This document shows positions 23,154 through 34,444 of a DNA stretch of 64,000 nt, piece after piece. The position numbers and the translations under genes were made by a program. Positions within the stretch are counted from its first letter, which is position 1. The number at the start of each line of letters is the position of its first letter. Source of the DNA: Argyresthia goedartella (Eukaryota > Arthropoda > Insecta > Lepidoptera > Argyresthiidae); NCBI GenBank assembly GCA_949825045.1, contig OX463807.1, forward strand, positions 13,169,501-13,233,500, given 5' to 3'. The notes beneath the pieces are model-generated. The model saw only the letters and a program-made list of their open reading frames with translations. It was not told where the DNA came from and searched no databases.

Positions 23154-25430
23154 CCTCTCCTGCCCATCTATACACTAAATAAAAAGTAGGATCTTATTGG
23201 TACTAACACATTTGATTTTGATTGTAGTCTAGTTCTGTTTTTGTATGTAGTAAATTGTGTATGGAACTCGATTTCTCAATTAAACAATTTTTTTTTATTT
23301 ATTTTATTATTATTTGGCTCGAAAACTAAAACAAAAATAATCTACCGCAAGTAGTGGCACAAAATATTTCTATGCCGTAGACCGTAACCCCATTTTAAAC
23401 GATATCACAAACACATAAAGCACATAACTTAAACAAATTACATGGATTTTAAATATTTTTGGCATCTAAAATTCAAATACGAATTATCTCTTAAAAACGG
23501 CTTAAAACTGACAAAAAATCACCCCGTAGACCATTCACCCAGTATACGGCAGAACCAACTCGCATGGATACAGTTTATTAAGATTGGTTCATGGTGTTAT
23601 GCCGGCAAAACTAAAATGTAATTATCTCTGAAACGGTGCATCACAGCACAATACGGAGAATATTTTTTTGCCCTGTAGGTCTCTAGGCTCTTTAAAAAAA
23701 CGAAAACTTTGAACTTTTTTTGGATCCAAAACATATCATTCATTCGAGTCCCGGTGGGGGCAAATATTTGTTTGATGAGAACGGATGTTCGTACCCTAAT
23801 TATGGTTGTTTTTCTATCTAAGTATAGTATTTATCTATATAAGTATCTGTATCGTTGTCTAGTACCCAAGATACAGGGAATCCTAGTTTGGGGCTAGATC
23901 AATGTGTGTAAATAGTGTCCAAGGTATTATTATTATATTATATATATTATATATTTACATTCTGTACATATTCTTATCAGGTTCAACAAAGATTTCTGAA
24001 AAATAAAATGGTCTAATTTATTTATAAGAACCTTAGTATATTAGGTAACAAAGAATCGATAATAATTTGGTTACCATATTCATAAGTCATCTGGGGACCA
24101 ATCAATAGCCTTATTATAAACACCTCACCTCCTACGATAAAAGGCAGTTGTCTGTCAAGCTTAAAATACCTCAGGTCTTGTTATCTTCTCATTTCATATG
24201 TTAGAGGGAGAAGGACTCTCATGTGCAATATTAATAAATATATAAATGTCAAACAAAATTAATCCTTGCCACTCATTAATACGATTTTCCTATTGCCCGG
24301 TAAAGTTTACTTAAGGCAAACTGTACCAAGCAATATGCCATACTTCAAGAGGTCGGCGCTCCAAATTAAAAAAACAATTAAATCAATAAGAACACGTGAC
24401 ATTACCGAAATCAACCTAAGTTCTTTGACCGAATTTATTAAGAAAATAAAAGAAGTTCTCAGTCCGACACGTAAGCGTTTGTTTGGTCTTAAGATGGTCT
24501 TTGTGAAAATTTATTCTGCTAAGATCATTACATTAATCGAACTTTAGATGATCGTCAAGCTTATACGCTAGTTAAAACAGTTGCTCCAAGGCCTCCAAGA
24601 GTCATGTTTTATGTAATACGCGGTAATGTATGAAATTATTCAACGCTGCATGAACAGCCATAGAGGGAAGATAAAGCGAAAAGTTTCGTAATCTCGGTTT
24701 TAAGCCGAATTATCCATTATGCGGGGGAAAAGTTACTGCTTCAACACACCGGCTTTACCTTAGAAGGTATTCAGGGGCCCTATTCCGTTAGACCGTGACA
24801 GTTCAGCTACAATCTGACAATGACGCTGACGCGCCGACGACATAGTGTACCAAGATAATCTATGGGATTATAGCTATTACAAGCTAGTTAATTTTGAACA
24901 AAAAAAAACATAACGACGATCGGGAAGATTCTCAGATAAACGAAACTCTTTGCTAACGAACGAAACTATTGCGTCAATTTTGGACTGCGTACACTTTCTT
25001 TGATGGTTTGGTTTCTTTTGATTTATTTTTGCTTTACATAATTATTTAATACTCCCCATGTATATAGTTTGTCACACAACAACGAACTCTTCAATTACAT
25101 CCAACAGCAGATTTGTCATAGTCATAATATGAACAAAGACTGAATTTTTAAATCGAAGCTTTCGGGAATATTATCTTAATTAAAAAAGTGATCTATCAAT
25201 GAGAATATTATAAAATTCCATTAGAAAGTCATTCGCCATGTTGTCAGCTATCATGTGTGAGAGTAAAATTTACATGAGAAATCGTATAAACAGGTAAATA
25301 TTGATAGATGTTTTTGTAGATTGTTTTGTATTTTATACATTTTATTGGATGCATTATTATAGCGGAATATTTCCTAAATTATTTGAGAGAGAGAAATACC
25401 TAACAGAAAAACGTTAATTTATCTTTTACG
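23154..25430. other. Non-coding, nothing secure
   Basis: A 90-codon frame at 24266-24547 (TTG start) includes SLTEFIKKIKEVLSPTRKR but has no family I recognise. Otherwise AT-rich with no named repeat. Confidence 0.3.
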
Positions 25431-25433
25431 AAT

Positions 25434-25781
25434 TTGTCCAAGAAATATCGACAGTGTTGTGAAAAAAATATTATCGATAATGTAAATACGAAAAAAAAAA
25501 AATACGAAAAAATGGTACTTAATTGCAATGATTTGATCTATATTTATGAAACTTTCGACAAAGTAAATTTTGATGTGAATTTATATACTAGCCTTTTAAA
25601 TTTGGAAATGTGTGAATTGCGGCGGTATCTCGCGGATACGGTTGGACGGCACAAACACGCGCGAATTCTAAAGAAGATTTTACTGCAGAATTATTTAACC
25701 AGCAATAAAAAAACCCAGGCTATATATAATACACACTACTATACAACAGGAATCTCCCAATTGGCGATCTATATTAATTAA
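25434..25781 (+). CDS. Unrecognised 115-codon open frame
   Basis: I do not recognise this. The frame opens at a TTG; the first ATG is at about 25512. It encodes a Lys/Asn/Tyr-rich soluble protein with YIYETFDKVNFDVNLYTSL and ELRRYLADTVGRHKHARIL, which look protein-like rather than random, and ends at a TAA followed by AT-rich DNA. There is no signal peptide, no transmembrane segment and no splice evidence. It could be part of a mobile element, a viral insertion or an exon. Coding status is doubtful. Confidence 0.25.
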   Translation: MSKKYRQCCEKNIIDNVNTKKKKYEKMVLNCNDLIYIYETFDKVNFDVNLYTSLLNLEMCELRRYLADTVGRHKHARILKKILLQNYLTSNKKTQAIYNTHYYTTGISQLAIYIN

Positions 25782-26149
25782 TGGTGTATAAATTTAAATG
25801 AGTCTTTTATTTGTAAAGGTTTGTAAACATTTGTGTATTGCTATATAATTGTCGATTTAATTGGTGTTAGCTTTTGCTTTGGATTTCTACGAGTTTCTCC
25901 GATTTCACACTGATTGTCCAACTTTACGTGGTAGTTGTAGATCTGGATTTTTTATTCAATAGTTTTTTTTAATAAAATTAATAATAATATTTTTATTTCC
26001 GAGCACAAAATGATCCATATTTTGTTTGTAATAGACAAACTACTTAATCTTTGTTAGTATCTTCATACCACACTCAATTCAAGCTATTTCACATAAATAG
26101 CCTTGCCTTTAGCACGGCTCAGTTTTCCACGCGCTGTCACAAACAGTCA
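25782..26149. other. Non-coding, nothing recognised
   Basis: AT-rich, without repeats or frames I can support. Confidence 0.35.
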
Positions 26150-26600
26150 TAACACTCACCCAGTGTTTGAGTATTGGGCCGTCGAGTCGACCTGAAATGA
26201 CTTCTAGGATACTGTTGCTGCTGCCACATGTTCTGCTTCAGTAAAGAGGTCGTTCTCTTACGTATGATGGCATGGAATCCATCAGTATGTGCCTCAACAA
26301 ATATGCATTACAGTAGCGAGGCAGCCTAGCAACATCCTAAAAGCATTGTTATACTGAACGACGAGGGCGTTGAGTATTTTGGGTATAGTTGACCCATGGG
26401 CTGCACGTGTAGATTGATTGACAGTGTGCCTTGAAGAGTGAGATTTTTACTGGCTTTTTACAATGTGTAATCCTACGAGGCAACATATTCGCCCGAACTG
26501 CCAAAGCACTGCGCTCCCACTCTATGACTAGGTCATCCCTCAAGTACTCATTCACTATATTAACAAGGTATTTGGAATTGGTTATTGAGTGTATTATCAT
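26150..26600 (-). pseudogene. LINE ORF2 C-terminal fragment
   Basis: The minus strand reads DLVIEWERSALAVRANMLPR, KPVKISLFKAHCQSIYTCSP and WVNYTQ, then in a shifted frame YNNAFRMLLGCLATVMHI and TDGFHAIIRKRTTSL. This is the same protein region as 22732-23153 but extends about 50 residues further upstream. A frameshift lies near 26350. Dead fragment of the same LINE family. Confidence 0.6.
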
Positions 26601-27435
26601 ATAGTTTAATTTAAAGACTGTCTTTACTTATTTCGTAGTATATAAAAAATAAATGTCACATCGACTTAGATTATGGATTTATTTTATCAGTAATCATTAG
26701 CTCATGTCTAAATACCAGTCTTCTGAAATATCGATAAACAAAGTAAATAAACTATCTATCGTTTTTGTTGATAGCCATCCTTATATCGACACATAACCCA
26801 TCGCTAAGATTGTACGCGAAAAAATCCTATCTGTCCTGTCAAAGCAATATTGGTTTCAGTCAGAAAAGAGTATCGGAATATTGACTTTCGTTCATGGAAA
26901 CTAGCCCTTCCTCTATTTACTTACTTACTATGTGGGAGGATTACGCAGATCTTTTTAGTGTAGGGCACTGTGTATTTGTACCACATCAAGCATTATCTAC
27001 AGCAAAGTTCTGTGAATATTAACAATTTATTTTTCTGATTTGAAACTCTTAGCTTAAAGTTGCACTGCTTAGTTCCACCATCTTTTCTATTCAGTTGATA
27101 GCGTCGCTAGTGGAGAATTTGGTATTGCCATTTAATAAATTCACGAAGGAAAAACGGAATTAATAGTCGAGAGGCAGTCTTTAAATAGTATTACGAGAAT
27201 ATTAATAGATACAAGTCTAACTAACATAGTGAATATTCATTATAATTATATAAGTAAAATAAAATAAACTACCCACAATATTCAAATAAATCATGAATCT
27301 AAGTAAGTAAATAAATAAAACAAAACATGCGAAATGATAGGATTTTTTATATTTTGTAAAATAATTATGGTCATGGTCTCTGAGTCCGAGCGACCGCACT
27401 TCAGGAATACCGGTCGTAATTGATGTTTCAGTGCC
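26601..27435. other. Non-coding, nothing recognised
   Basis: AT-rich. TATCGAT-type motifs near 26730-26790 are not organised. Confidence 0.35.
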
Positions 27436-27439
27436 ATCT

Positions 27440-27830
27440 GCTAATGCCCACAATTCATCTTCTGAGTTACTCGAATCGCATTCACTATCACACTATAATT
27501 TTTCCATAAAAGATTCATGTATCTGCATTCATTTTAAAATGTTTGATATGATCGCAACGATTCACTCGTATGATTTTGCGGAATGCATCTTCAATCAATT
27601 GAGGAATTTGTGCACTTGATTTCCCAACAATTTTTTCTGCTAAATTCCTCTTCATCGAGCTCCATATCATTTCAATTGCATTCAAATCGCAATGTTAAGG
27701 AGGCAATCGAAGAATGTCGTGACCATGACTTTTTAATAATTTATCAATTTCATATTCAGGAGCAGGTTTATTTGTTTTTATTAACTCGTAAACTGTGGCT
27801 TTGTCGTTTGTTCGTTGAACTCCACCCTGT
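27440..27830 (-). pseudogene. DDE (Tc1/mariner-like) transposase C-terminal fragment
   Basis: The minus strand gives TVYELIKTNKPAPEYEIDKL, then GHDILRLPP, stop, HCDLNAIEMIWSSMKRNLAE and SAQIPQLIEDAFRKI. The LRLPPYHC.LNPIE...W motif is typical of DDE_3-type transposases: an in-frame stop replaces the expected Tyr, and an Ala replaces the usual Pro before IE. The final acid region is present, but the first two catalytic acids are not. An acidic tail (CDSSNSEDELWALADG, about 27482-27430) follows in another frame. Probably the same transposon family as 9492-10235. Confidence 0.6.
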
Positions 27831-27922
27831 TTTCATATATACCTGTGCATATCAGCCTCGGTGTGCATTGAGTTAGGACACCTTTTCACGCAAATAAAGA
27901 TAAACAACGAAAAAACAAGTTA

Positions 27923-28114
27923 ATGTCGCCCATTTCCAACTTAAAACTATATTCATCAGGACCTTTAGTAATGTCAATTAAAATATATTATAATCTGCCA
28001 GAAACTCTATTAAATGAACCAAAAAATAATATATTTATAAATAAATTAAAACAAATGTTATACAACAAATGCTATTATACAGTTAATGAGTACTTAAATG
28101 ACAAATTTAAATAG
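27923..28114 (+). pseudogene. LINE ORF2 extreme C-terminus
   Basis: The frame reads ISNLKLYSSGPLVMSIKIYY, NLPETLLNEPKNNIFINKLK and QMLYNKCYYTVNEYLNDKFK, then stop. The YNLPE...FKKKLK..L..KCYYSVNEYL pattern is the C-terminal signature of the LINE family whose reverse transcriptase appears at 30243 and 63010. The 3' UTR would lie in 28115-28600. No upstream domain is present, so it is heavily 5'-truncated. Confidence 0.6.
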
Positions 28115-29643
28115 ACAATAAATTCATTTCTAGGATAATTTTTCATGACCGATATTTACTTACCATTGACTTTTAGTAAATATTATACTTATTTATAAAT
28201 TAACAAACTTTGTTTCCCTCTCTTCTATTGCAATGCCTTTTTTACAAGGTCCATACATAACACATATATTCTTATAACATCCTATGCAACATCGATTTAA
28301 TGGAATGCAATAAATATATTGAGTATTGATATGGTGCATTATCCATCACAGTAAGCGGGGGTTAAGGCAGATTAGGCAGTAGTTTTTTGGGAGATTAAAT
28401 TGTGTAACTAATTATTAAAATTGTTCGTGACATAAGGTAATCTAAGAGTAGAAAAAATATGTAAATTCAAAATAGGTAAATACATATAACAAGTAAATCT
28501 AGAACAAGCTTTGATATGATACAAATTGTACGTATTAACATAAATTTATGGGTTTGATTCAATTTAAAGTTTATTTTTTTCTGTCAAGAACAATTAAATA
28601 AAGGCTTATTTATTTTATAATAGTAACTATTTAATTTATTTTATTCATATAATTGTTTTTAATCTTGTTTATCATGGTGCGTATTCCCGATTCACTTTTG
28701 GGAATAAGTCAGCTTTAGTTATTATCTGTAGTGTCCAAGCCTTATGTCCTCGCAAAAGTCTATGATCACGTATGGAAAATTTTCTCTATAATATTATGAT
28801 TTATGAGTTACTGCATAAAAACCTAAAAAAAGTTAACGTAATTTTTTCCATATATGATGGGATAAATGGAATAGTTGACTTTCCTAGCCTATCAAATTAT
28901 TCGGATTCTGTTGTTTATTTGTATACTTGATGGTAAAATAAGACGGATTAGAAAATATTGTTGGGAGGGGAATAGCTTATTGCGTGCAATTTAATGAGGA
29001 AAATAATTATTATGGCAATTTTTACAGCCTAGGTACTGCGTGTTTTCTTAATATTTGGTGTGATGTTCATGCTTTAGTTCCGCTAATTATAGCCGTTTAA
29101 TGCTAATGAATTCCGTCCGTCTTGGGTAAAAATAGAAAAATAAATAAATAAAATAAAAATGGAATCATTTGCCAAATTGCAGCAACGGTTGATTCAGCAG
29201 CAATGGTGAGAATGAATTAAACGTTTTTTAATTTACCTGTAAAACTTATCTACTACTTTAGCAGTGTTTTTTTCAAGACTTGTAAATGAAAATAAAATAA
29301 ATTAAAAATATGTTTCTTGATATTTTGTCTGCGTGATTGTTGATTTTTGGTAAGAATGAAGTGTATGTTTATTCAATTACCTGGTAAACTTATATACTAC
29401 TTTAACTATATTTTTCAAGACATAAATAAAAAAAAAACACAAAAAATAAGCTGTCACACATATTATTTAATTACAAGTTATTTTTGTAATTTAAAACCAA
29501 TATCATCAGATACTTGCGGTGTGGAGTTACGAAAAAAATAGATGAGGAAGTAAAACTAAGCCGGCCAAACATACACAATTACCCTGTGCCGTCTTCGGCA
29601 TGGATTGACTAAAATTTAAAAGTTTGTCAAAGTATTTACACGA
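28115..29643. other. AT-rich non-coding with an ~85-bp direct duplication
   Basis: GGTGAGAATGAATTAAACG at about 29203 through TTTTTCAAGAC at about 29279 recurs, diverged, as GGTAAGAATGAAGTGTATG at about 29349 through TTTTTCAAGAC at about 29421, about 146 bp apart. No gene recognised. Confidence 0.4.
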
Positions 29644-29832
29644 GTGAATTACATTTTTCAGTCAAACAAACATAAGCACAAACATAATACATATATCATT
29701 TTTGTCTCAAATTTTGTTCTACAAAAAAGGGCTATTAGACTAACTTATAACCACCGCCACAGTCGTGCCTCCCTGAGGTATCTTTTTAAACATATTAACA
29801 ATATGACTGAACAATATGATATGAATTCATGA
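29644..29832 (+). pseudogene. LINE ORF2 fragment (QKRAIR motif)
   Basis: The frame contains FVLQKRAIRLTYNHRHSRAS and LRYLFKHINNMT. The LQKRAIR motif lies between reverse transcriptase and C-terminus in CR1/Jockey-type LINEs. Short, isolated and inactive. Confidence 0.55.
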
Positions 29833-30242
29833 AAATATCGTGTACGTTCGGAAGAACATTAAGGGCTTCACTAAAAACGTTGACAGACACAACCGAAATA
29901 ATATAAGAAGCGGAAATAATTGACCAAACATATATACATATTAAAAATTAAGAATTAAATTAAAATAAAACTAATATTGAAAGGGAACTCCCATACAAAA
30001 AACGTATTTTTTGCCGTTTTTAAAGATATAGATTCTCAACAGTATACCAATCGTGAAGTTGTCGAAGAGCCTTATTTACTTCGTCATAATTCTGTTCATG
30101 TCGATCTACTTTAAATATAAGGGATGTAGTATCAGCAAATCATGCAAAGCAAATCATTAATATAGACCAAAAACAATCTAAATCTGTTAATTTTAACATT
30201 CTAAATTATATTTTCTAAATAAGAACTCAAAAGTTCCAGAGC
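29833..30242. other. Non-coding, likely LINE remnant
   Basis: No supported frame. It lies between two oppositely oriented LINE scraps. Confidence 0.3.
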
Positions 30243-30746
30243 TTAATATGTAATACCGTAGTGTTCCAATTTTAACAGTAAAGTTTCATGATCTACGCAA
30301 TCAAATGCTTTAATAAGGTCACAGTGTCTTCTGTGACCTCTTTGACCAATGACATCTTTTGATGACACGAGCATCTGTTGTACAACGTCCTTTTGTAAAG
30401 ACGAAATGCTCGTTATGTAATAAATTATTGCGATTAAAATTAGAAAGCATTTGACTGAGCTCGATCTTTTCATTTTCTTTACTAAGTACCAGTGAAAAAG
30501 ATACATGTCTAGCTCCTGGGCTGGCACCTGCTTTATATAAACTACTTTATTATTTTTGATTAAATCGTGAAAGGTACCGTGATCAACAAATTCATTAAAT
30601 ATGTGAGCTAAGTATAGTGCTAATATATCTATAATTGAGCTGCACATTTGACTGAAATCCCCCAAAGTCTTCAGGACTCTTAACTTCAATGTCTTTATAA
30701 TATATTGGGAACTGATATAACTAAATTTAAATTCAGGCGCAGCCAC
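30243..30746 (-). pseudogene. LINE reverse transcriptase fragment
   Basis: The minus strand includes FSYISSQYIIKTLKLRVLKT, IDILALYLAHIFNEFVDHGT and DLIKAFDCVDHETLLLKLEH. The last is the reverse-transcriptase motif around the first catalytic Asp (AFDCVDH). The palm-finger region between them is scrambled. The YADD box would lie at lower coordinates but is absent. It is close in sequence to the LINE at 63010 (KVFDCVDHQTLLLKLQHYGI). Confidence 0.65.
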
Positions 30747-30779
30747 AGCCGTAGGCGTCCACGTTTTCCCCAGGCAATG

Positions 30780-31264
30780 TAGCTAAAAGGGTTGGTGAAA
30801 AATTTAGTGGTTGGAAAATGTATATTCATCAGGTAGGAACTTACATTAATTATCCTTGTTAAAACGCTTTTTTACATGGTTACCTTAGATTAGCTTAGAA
30901 TTTATTGTTAATCCAGTCGTTTTCAAACAAATTTTGGGGTATATAAAATTAAGTGTACAAAAGTACCATTTGAGGTGACTCATAACAATTTATTAGTTTT
31001 AACGTAGAATACAAGTCTGTAACCGAGAGACCAGAGTCATGCCACTGAAATGTCTTTGCTTGCGGCGGTTCCGTGTAGCGGGTTGCTCCCATCCCTCAAA
31101 TATGGTGAGGGGTGTGATGACTGGTGCACAAGTCATACTCGTCAACGGGTGCTGCTTGGTGGAACGTCCAGTGTGGTTTCTCATAATTTATGTTGATGAC
31201 AACTTTTGTTTGTCCTTATTTATTTCTTTTGTAAAATTGTTATTTGAGACATCTTATTGGCACT
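30780..31264. other. Non-coding, possibly a decayed repeat
   Basis: A minus-strand stretch (CATCACACCCCTCACCATAT region, 30999-31184) is compositionally distinct and GC-richer than its surroundings, and looks like an old repeat. No protein family recognised. Confidence 0.3.
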
Positions 31265-31456
31265 TAAAAGATCCTCTCCTTATCCTTGTTCAGGGTCTTG
31301 AGGTTGAGAATCAAACTGCGGCTAGGTTTATTCTGATACAATAGCTTTATAATAATTAAACGGACGTGAAATATAACACACGTGAGTTGCATTAAAGCGA
31401 CGATCAGAATGAATGTGATTGGCTGGGCGAGGAACCCCCTCGCCCCTCGTAGATCC
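31265..31456 (-). repeat. BEL 3' LTR
   Basis: Matches 47100-47296 from AAAGATCCT...CTTATCCTTGTTCAGGG to CGAGGAAC..CCCTCGCCCCTCGTAGATC. The terminal TG/CA is damaged: TA replaces TG at the left edge of the + strand, and G replaces T at the other end. Confidence 0.85.
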
Positions 31457-32783
31457 TTAGGGAGAGGGCATAAGTTGGTATACGCTCTCGTTATGTTTCC
31501 TTTCTTCGTCAGGATGTCAGCCACTCGAATGACACCATCGCTTCCGGGATGAACAGCAGTGACTCTACCCAAGAGCCATAAAAGTGGAGTTCGGTTGGCG
31601 TCTTTAACGAGAACCATGTCACCGAGGTTGAGGTGGCCTGTTGATGAGTGCCACTTGACCTTCTGCTGAAGAAGAGACACGTACTCATTAGTGAAGCGTT
31701 CCCAAAAGTGCTGTTTAAGTTTTTCTACCCGTTGAAAGCGTTCCAGGCGATTGATGTTGATGTCCAGCAATTGTGGAGATGGGACTGACGTGAGTGGGCG
31801 GCCAATTAGGAAGAGGGAAGGAGAAAGATAGGTCAGATCAGAAGGAACAGATGATAAAGGCTTTAAAGGTCTGGAGTTTAAAATAGCTTCTATTGGGACA
31901 AGGCAGGTTGTGAGTTCTTCAAATGTTAAGTGAGTGAGACTAAGGATTCTCCTCAGATGATGTTTTACTTGCTTAACAGCGGACTCCCAAAGGCCTCCAA
32001 AGTGAGGCGTATAGGCAGGTATAAAATTAATATCAATGCCGAGATGAGCAGCCTCTAATTTTATGTCGTTCGATGCTGAATTTAAAAATACATTTAGTTC
32101 ATTGAAACCACCGACGAATGAAGATCCGTTGTCGGAGAAAACCTTTTGAGGTTTTCCTCTCCTCGATATGAATCGAGAAAATGCGGCGGAAAAAAATAAT
32201 CCTTGGTGAGGTCCGAAACAAGCTCGAGGTGGACTGCCTTTACTGCAAAACACACAAAGACGCATATGTTGGATTTTTGTAGCTTGCTGCCTCTTCCTTT
32301 CCGATCGACAGTCAGCACTGGTCCGGCGTAATCAAGCCCTGTGTTAAGAAAGGGGAATTCTATGTGAGTTCTATCTGTTGGAAGATTACCCATTATTGGT
32401 TGCACAGGTTTTGCTTTAAACCGAGTACAATGAACACAGGAATGAACGACTTTCTTTGAAAGATTGCGTCCTCCCAATACCCAAAAGATTTGTCTTACAT
32501 TTGCTAAAAGTAGTTGTGGGCCTGCGTGTAATAAACTTTTTTTATGATAGTGCTCAAAAATGATTTTAGTTAAGTGATGTTTGGCGCATAAAAGGATGGG
32601 GTGTTTGACGTCAAAACTATAGTTAGAATTGTTAAGCCTCCCACCTACCCTTATGTAACCATGAAAGTCCATGAACGGTGTAAGTGTTATAAGACGATTT
32701 TTATTGTGTAGTGTTTTTTCAGTTGTGATAATCAAGTGTTCTTCAGGAAACATTTCTTGTTTGGTTAGTTTTACTATGAGATT
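31457..32783 (-). pseudogene. BEL integrase and DUF5641 C-terminus
   Basis: Two overlapping frames (32783-32094 and 32265-31457, break near 32200) encode one integrase. First comes an HHCC zinc-binding domain (HYHKKSLLHAG ... VVHSCVHCTRFK), then the catalytic core with GLDYAGPV (first Asp), SDNGSSFVGG (second Asp) and IPAYTPHFGGLWESAVKQVK (Glu context). Last is the BEL-specific DUF5641 tail LGDMVLVKDANRTPLLWLLG with HPGSDGVIRV. The catalytic acids are present; the frameshift between the first and second separates them. Its junction to RNase H was split by the Gypsy insertion at 32788. Confidence 0.85.
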
Positions 32784-32787
32784 TTGA
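32784..32787. repeat. Gypsy target site duplication TTGA, left
   Basis: TTGA precedes the left LTR and recurs at 39397-39400 directly after the right LTR. The 4-bp length is usual for Ty3/Gypsy. Confidence 0.85.
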
Positions 32788-32988
32788 TGAGATAACATGG
32801 GATCTTAGGGCGATAGGTGGCTCAGGAGTCAAACAGCATAACGTTATAATGTTATATATTTGGGTATAAGAGAGCCTTAAACTAAGTTACATAGCTATTT
32901 ATAGTAATATAAATGCTTACTTAACATATTGTACCTATGTGCGTCACAGTGTGTTGTTTGAGAGTGTGAGTGTAATTCACACATTACA
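32788..32988 (-). repeat. Gypsy 3' LTR, 201 bp
   Basis: Identical to 39196-39396 except for one A/G difference (TGTTATATATTTG versus TGTTGTATATTTG). On the + strand it starts TGAGATAACATGGG and ends CACACATTACA. Confidence 0.95.
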
Positions 32989-33003
32989 CCTCCCCAAAAG
33001 TTA
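32989..33003 (-). other. Gypsy polypurine tract
   Basis: The minus strand reads AACTTTTGGGGAGG directly before the 3' LTR start TGTAATG. This is the plus-strand primer site. Confidence 0.75.
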
Positions 33004-33114
33004 AGGGTTCACCTCCCTACTTGAAAAAAAAAATGTGTCGCACATAAGCTTACACATTTTTTATGACATAATAATAAAACACTTAATTAAGGTTGTCAAC
33101 AATCACATAATAAT

Positions 33115-34374
33115 TTATTGGTAAAATAATTTTGTATTATTTTTATGAATTATATATTCTTTATTATCTTTCAAAATTTTTACATTACACTTTAAATCTT
33201 CTAACACTTCAAACGGACCTAAGTATACATCATCTAATTTACTACCTGTCTGATTTTTCAATAGTACAAAATCACCTTTCTTATAAGTAACTGTATTTAT
33301 TTTCTTATCATATCTTACTTTAGTATTCAATTTACACTGTAAAAAATTATTCCGAGCTTCTAACTGAGCTTTCTGCAGTCTAAATTTTAACTCTAAAGGA
33401 TAGTCATCATAATTATATAAAGGATCTATAGATTTTATGTTGGTCAGATTACTTGGTAAATAACACATTTTCCCAAAAACTAACTCATACGGTGTGTACT
33501 GTGTATGTGAATGCACTGTAGTATTGAACGAAAAACACCAATAGGGTAGCCAGGTGCTCCAGTCGCTAGTGTTGTTGGCACACTGGATGCGAAGGAAAGC
33601 GCCTAAGCTTTTGTGGCTATTCTCAAGAGCACCTATAGTCTCATGATGATACGCTGTCGAATTAAACTTATTAATACCTAGTAAACTACAAACTTCTGTC
33701 ATCACTGGTGACATATTCTCGGTTCCTTTATCAGTAATTATTTCTCTAGGTATACCGTATCTTAAAATAAAGTTATTTACTAATACCGATGCAACAGAAA
33801 CGGTGTATTTCCTTTCTAAGGGATACGCCTCTAAATATTTACTTAAATTACACTGTAATGTTAATATATACCTATAACCATGGTTGTCTATTTCTAATGG
33901 ACCCATTATATCTATACTCATTCGTTCGAAAGCGCTACTTGGGGTGGTTGTGATAACCATTGGTTCCCGTGTATGCTTATTTGTGTGTTTCTGCATCTGG
34001 CAGAGTTTACACTTCTTCACATATTCAGTGACGTCATTATAAATACCTGGCCAGTAGTATTGTTTCCTAATGTTATTTAACATTCTATTTACCCCAGCAT
34101 GACCGCTTGTGGGTAATAAATGGAAGTCATTTAAAATAATAGTCATGTCATCTTTATTCGTAATGCGACTAACGCCTTTTACTATCAATAATCTTGGAAT
34201 TGTACAATTCATAAGTTTTAATTCTCTTGATAAATACGTTAAAAAGTTTACTTCTCTTTTTTCTTTTAAAACAATTAACTCCTCAATTTTATATTTTCTG
34301 CAAAGGGACTCTAGTCCTCTCGTTATTTCACTCAAGGAACATAACGATCGAGAAGTTAGGTATATAACAGACAT
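33115..34374 (-). pseudogene. Gypsy integrase (3' part of pol)
   Basis: Open for 419 codons. N-terminal HHCC zinc finger: HLLPTSGHAGVNRML with KKCKLCQMQK (about residues 86-130). Core with all three acids: MSIDIMGPLE (Asp), IITDKGTENMS (Asp) and HHETIGALENSHKSL (Glu). The C-terminal beta-barrel-like part contains YKKGDFVLLKNQTGSKLDDV and YLGPFEVLE. The frame stays open upstream of the first ATG to near 34440, overlapping the end of the RT frame one base out of register, so integrase is really the tail of a pol polyprotein separated by a frameshift near 34445. The domain itself looks intact. Confidence 0.9.
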
Positions 34375-34444
34375 TGAGGGAACGTAGACACATAAATTAT
34401 TTGCACTAGTGACTTTTTCTACGTTTTCAAACTTTGAATAGTTT

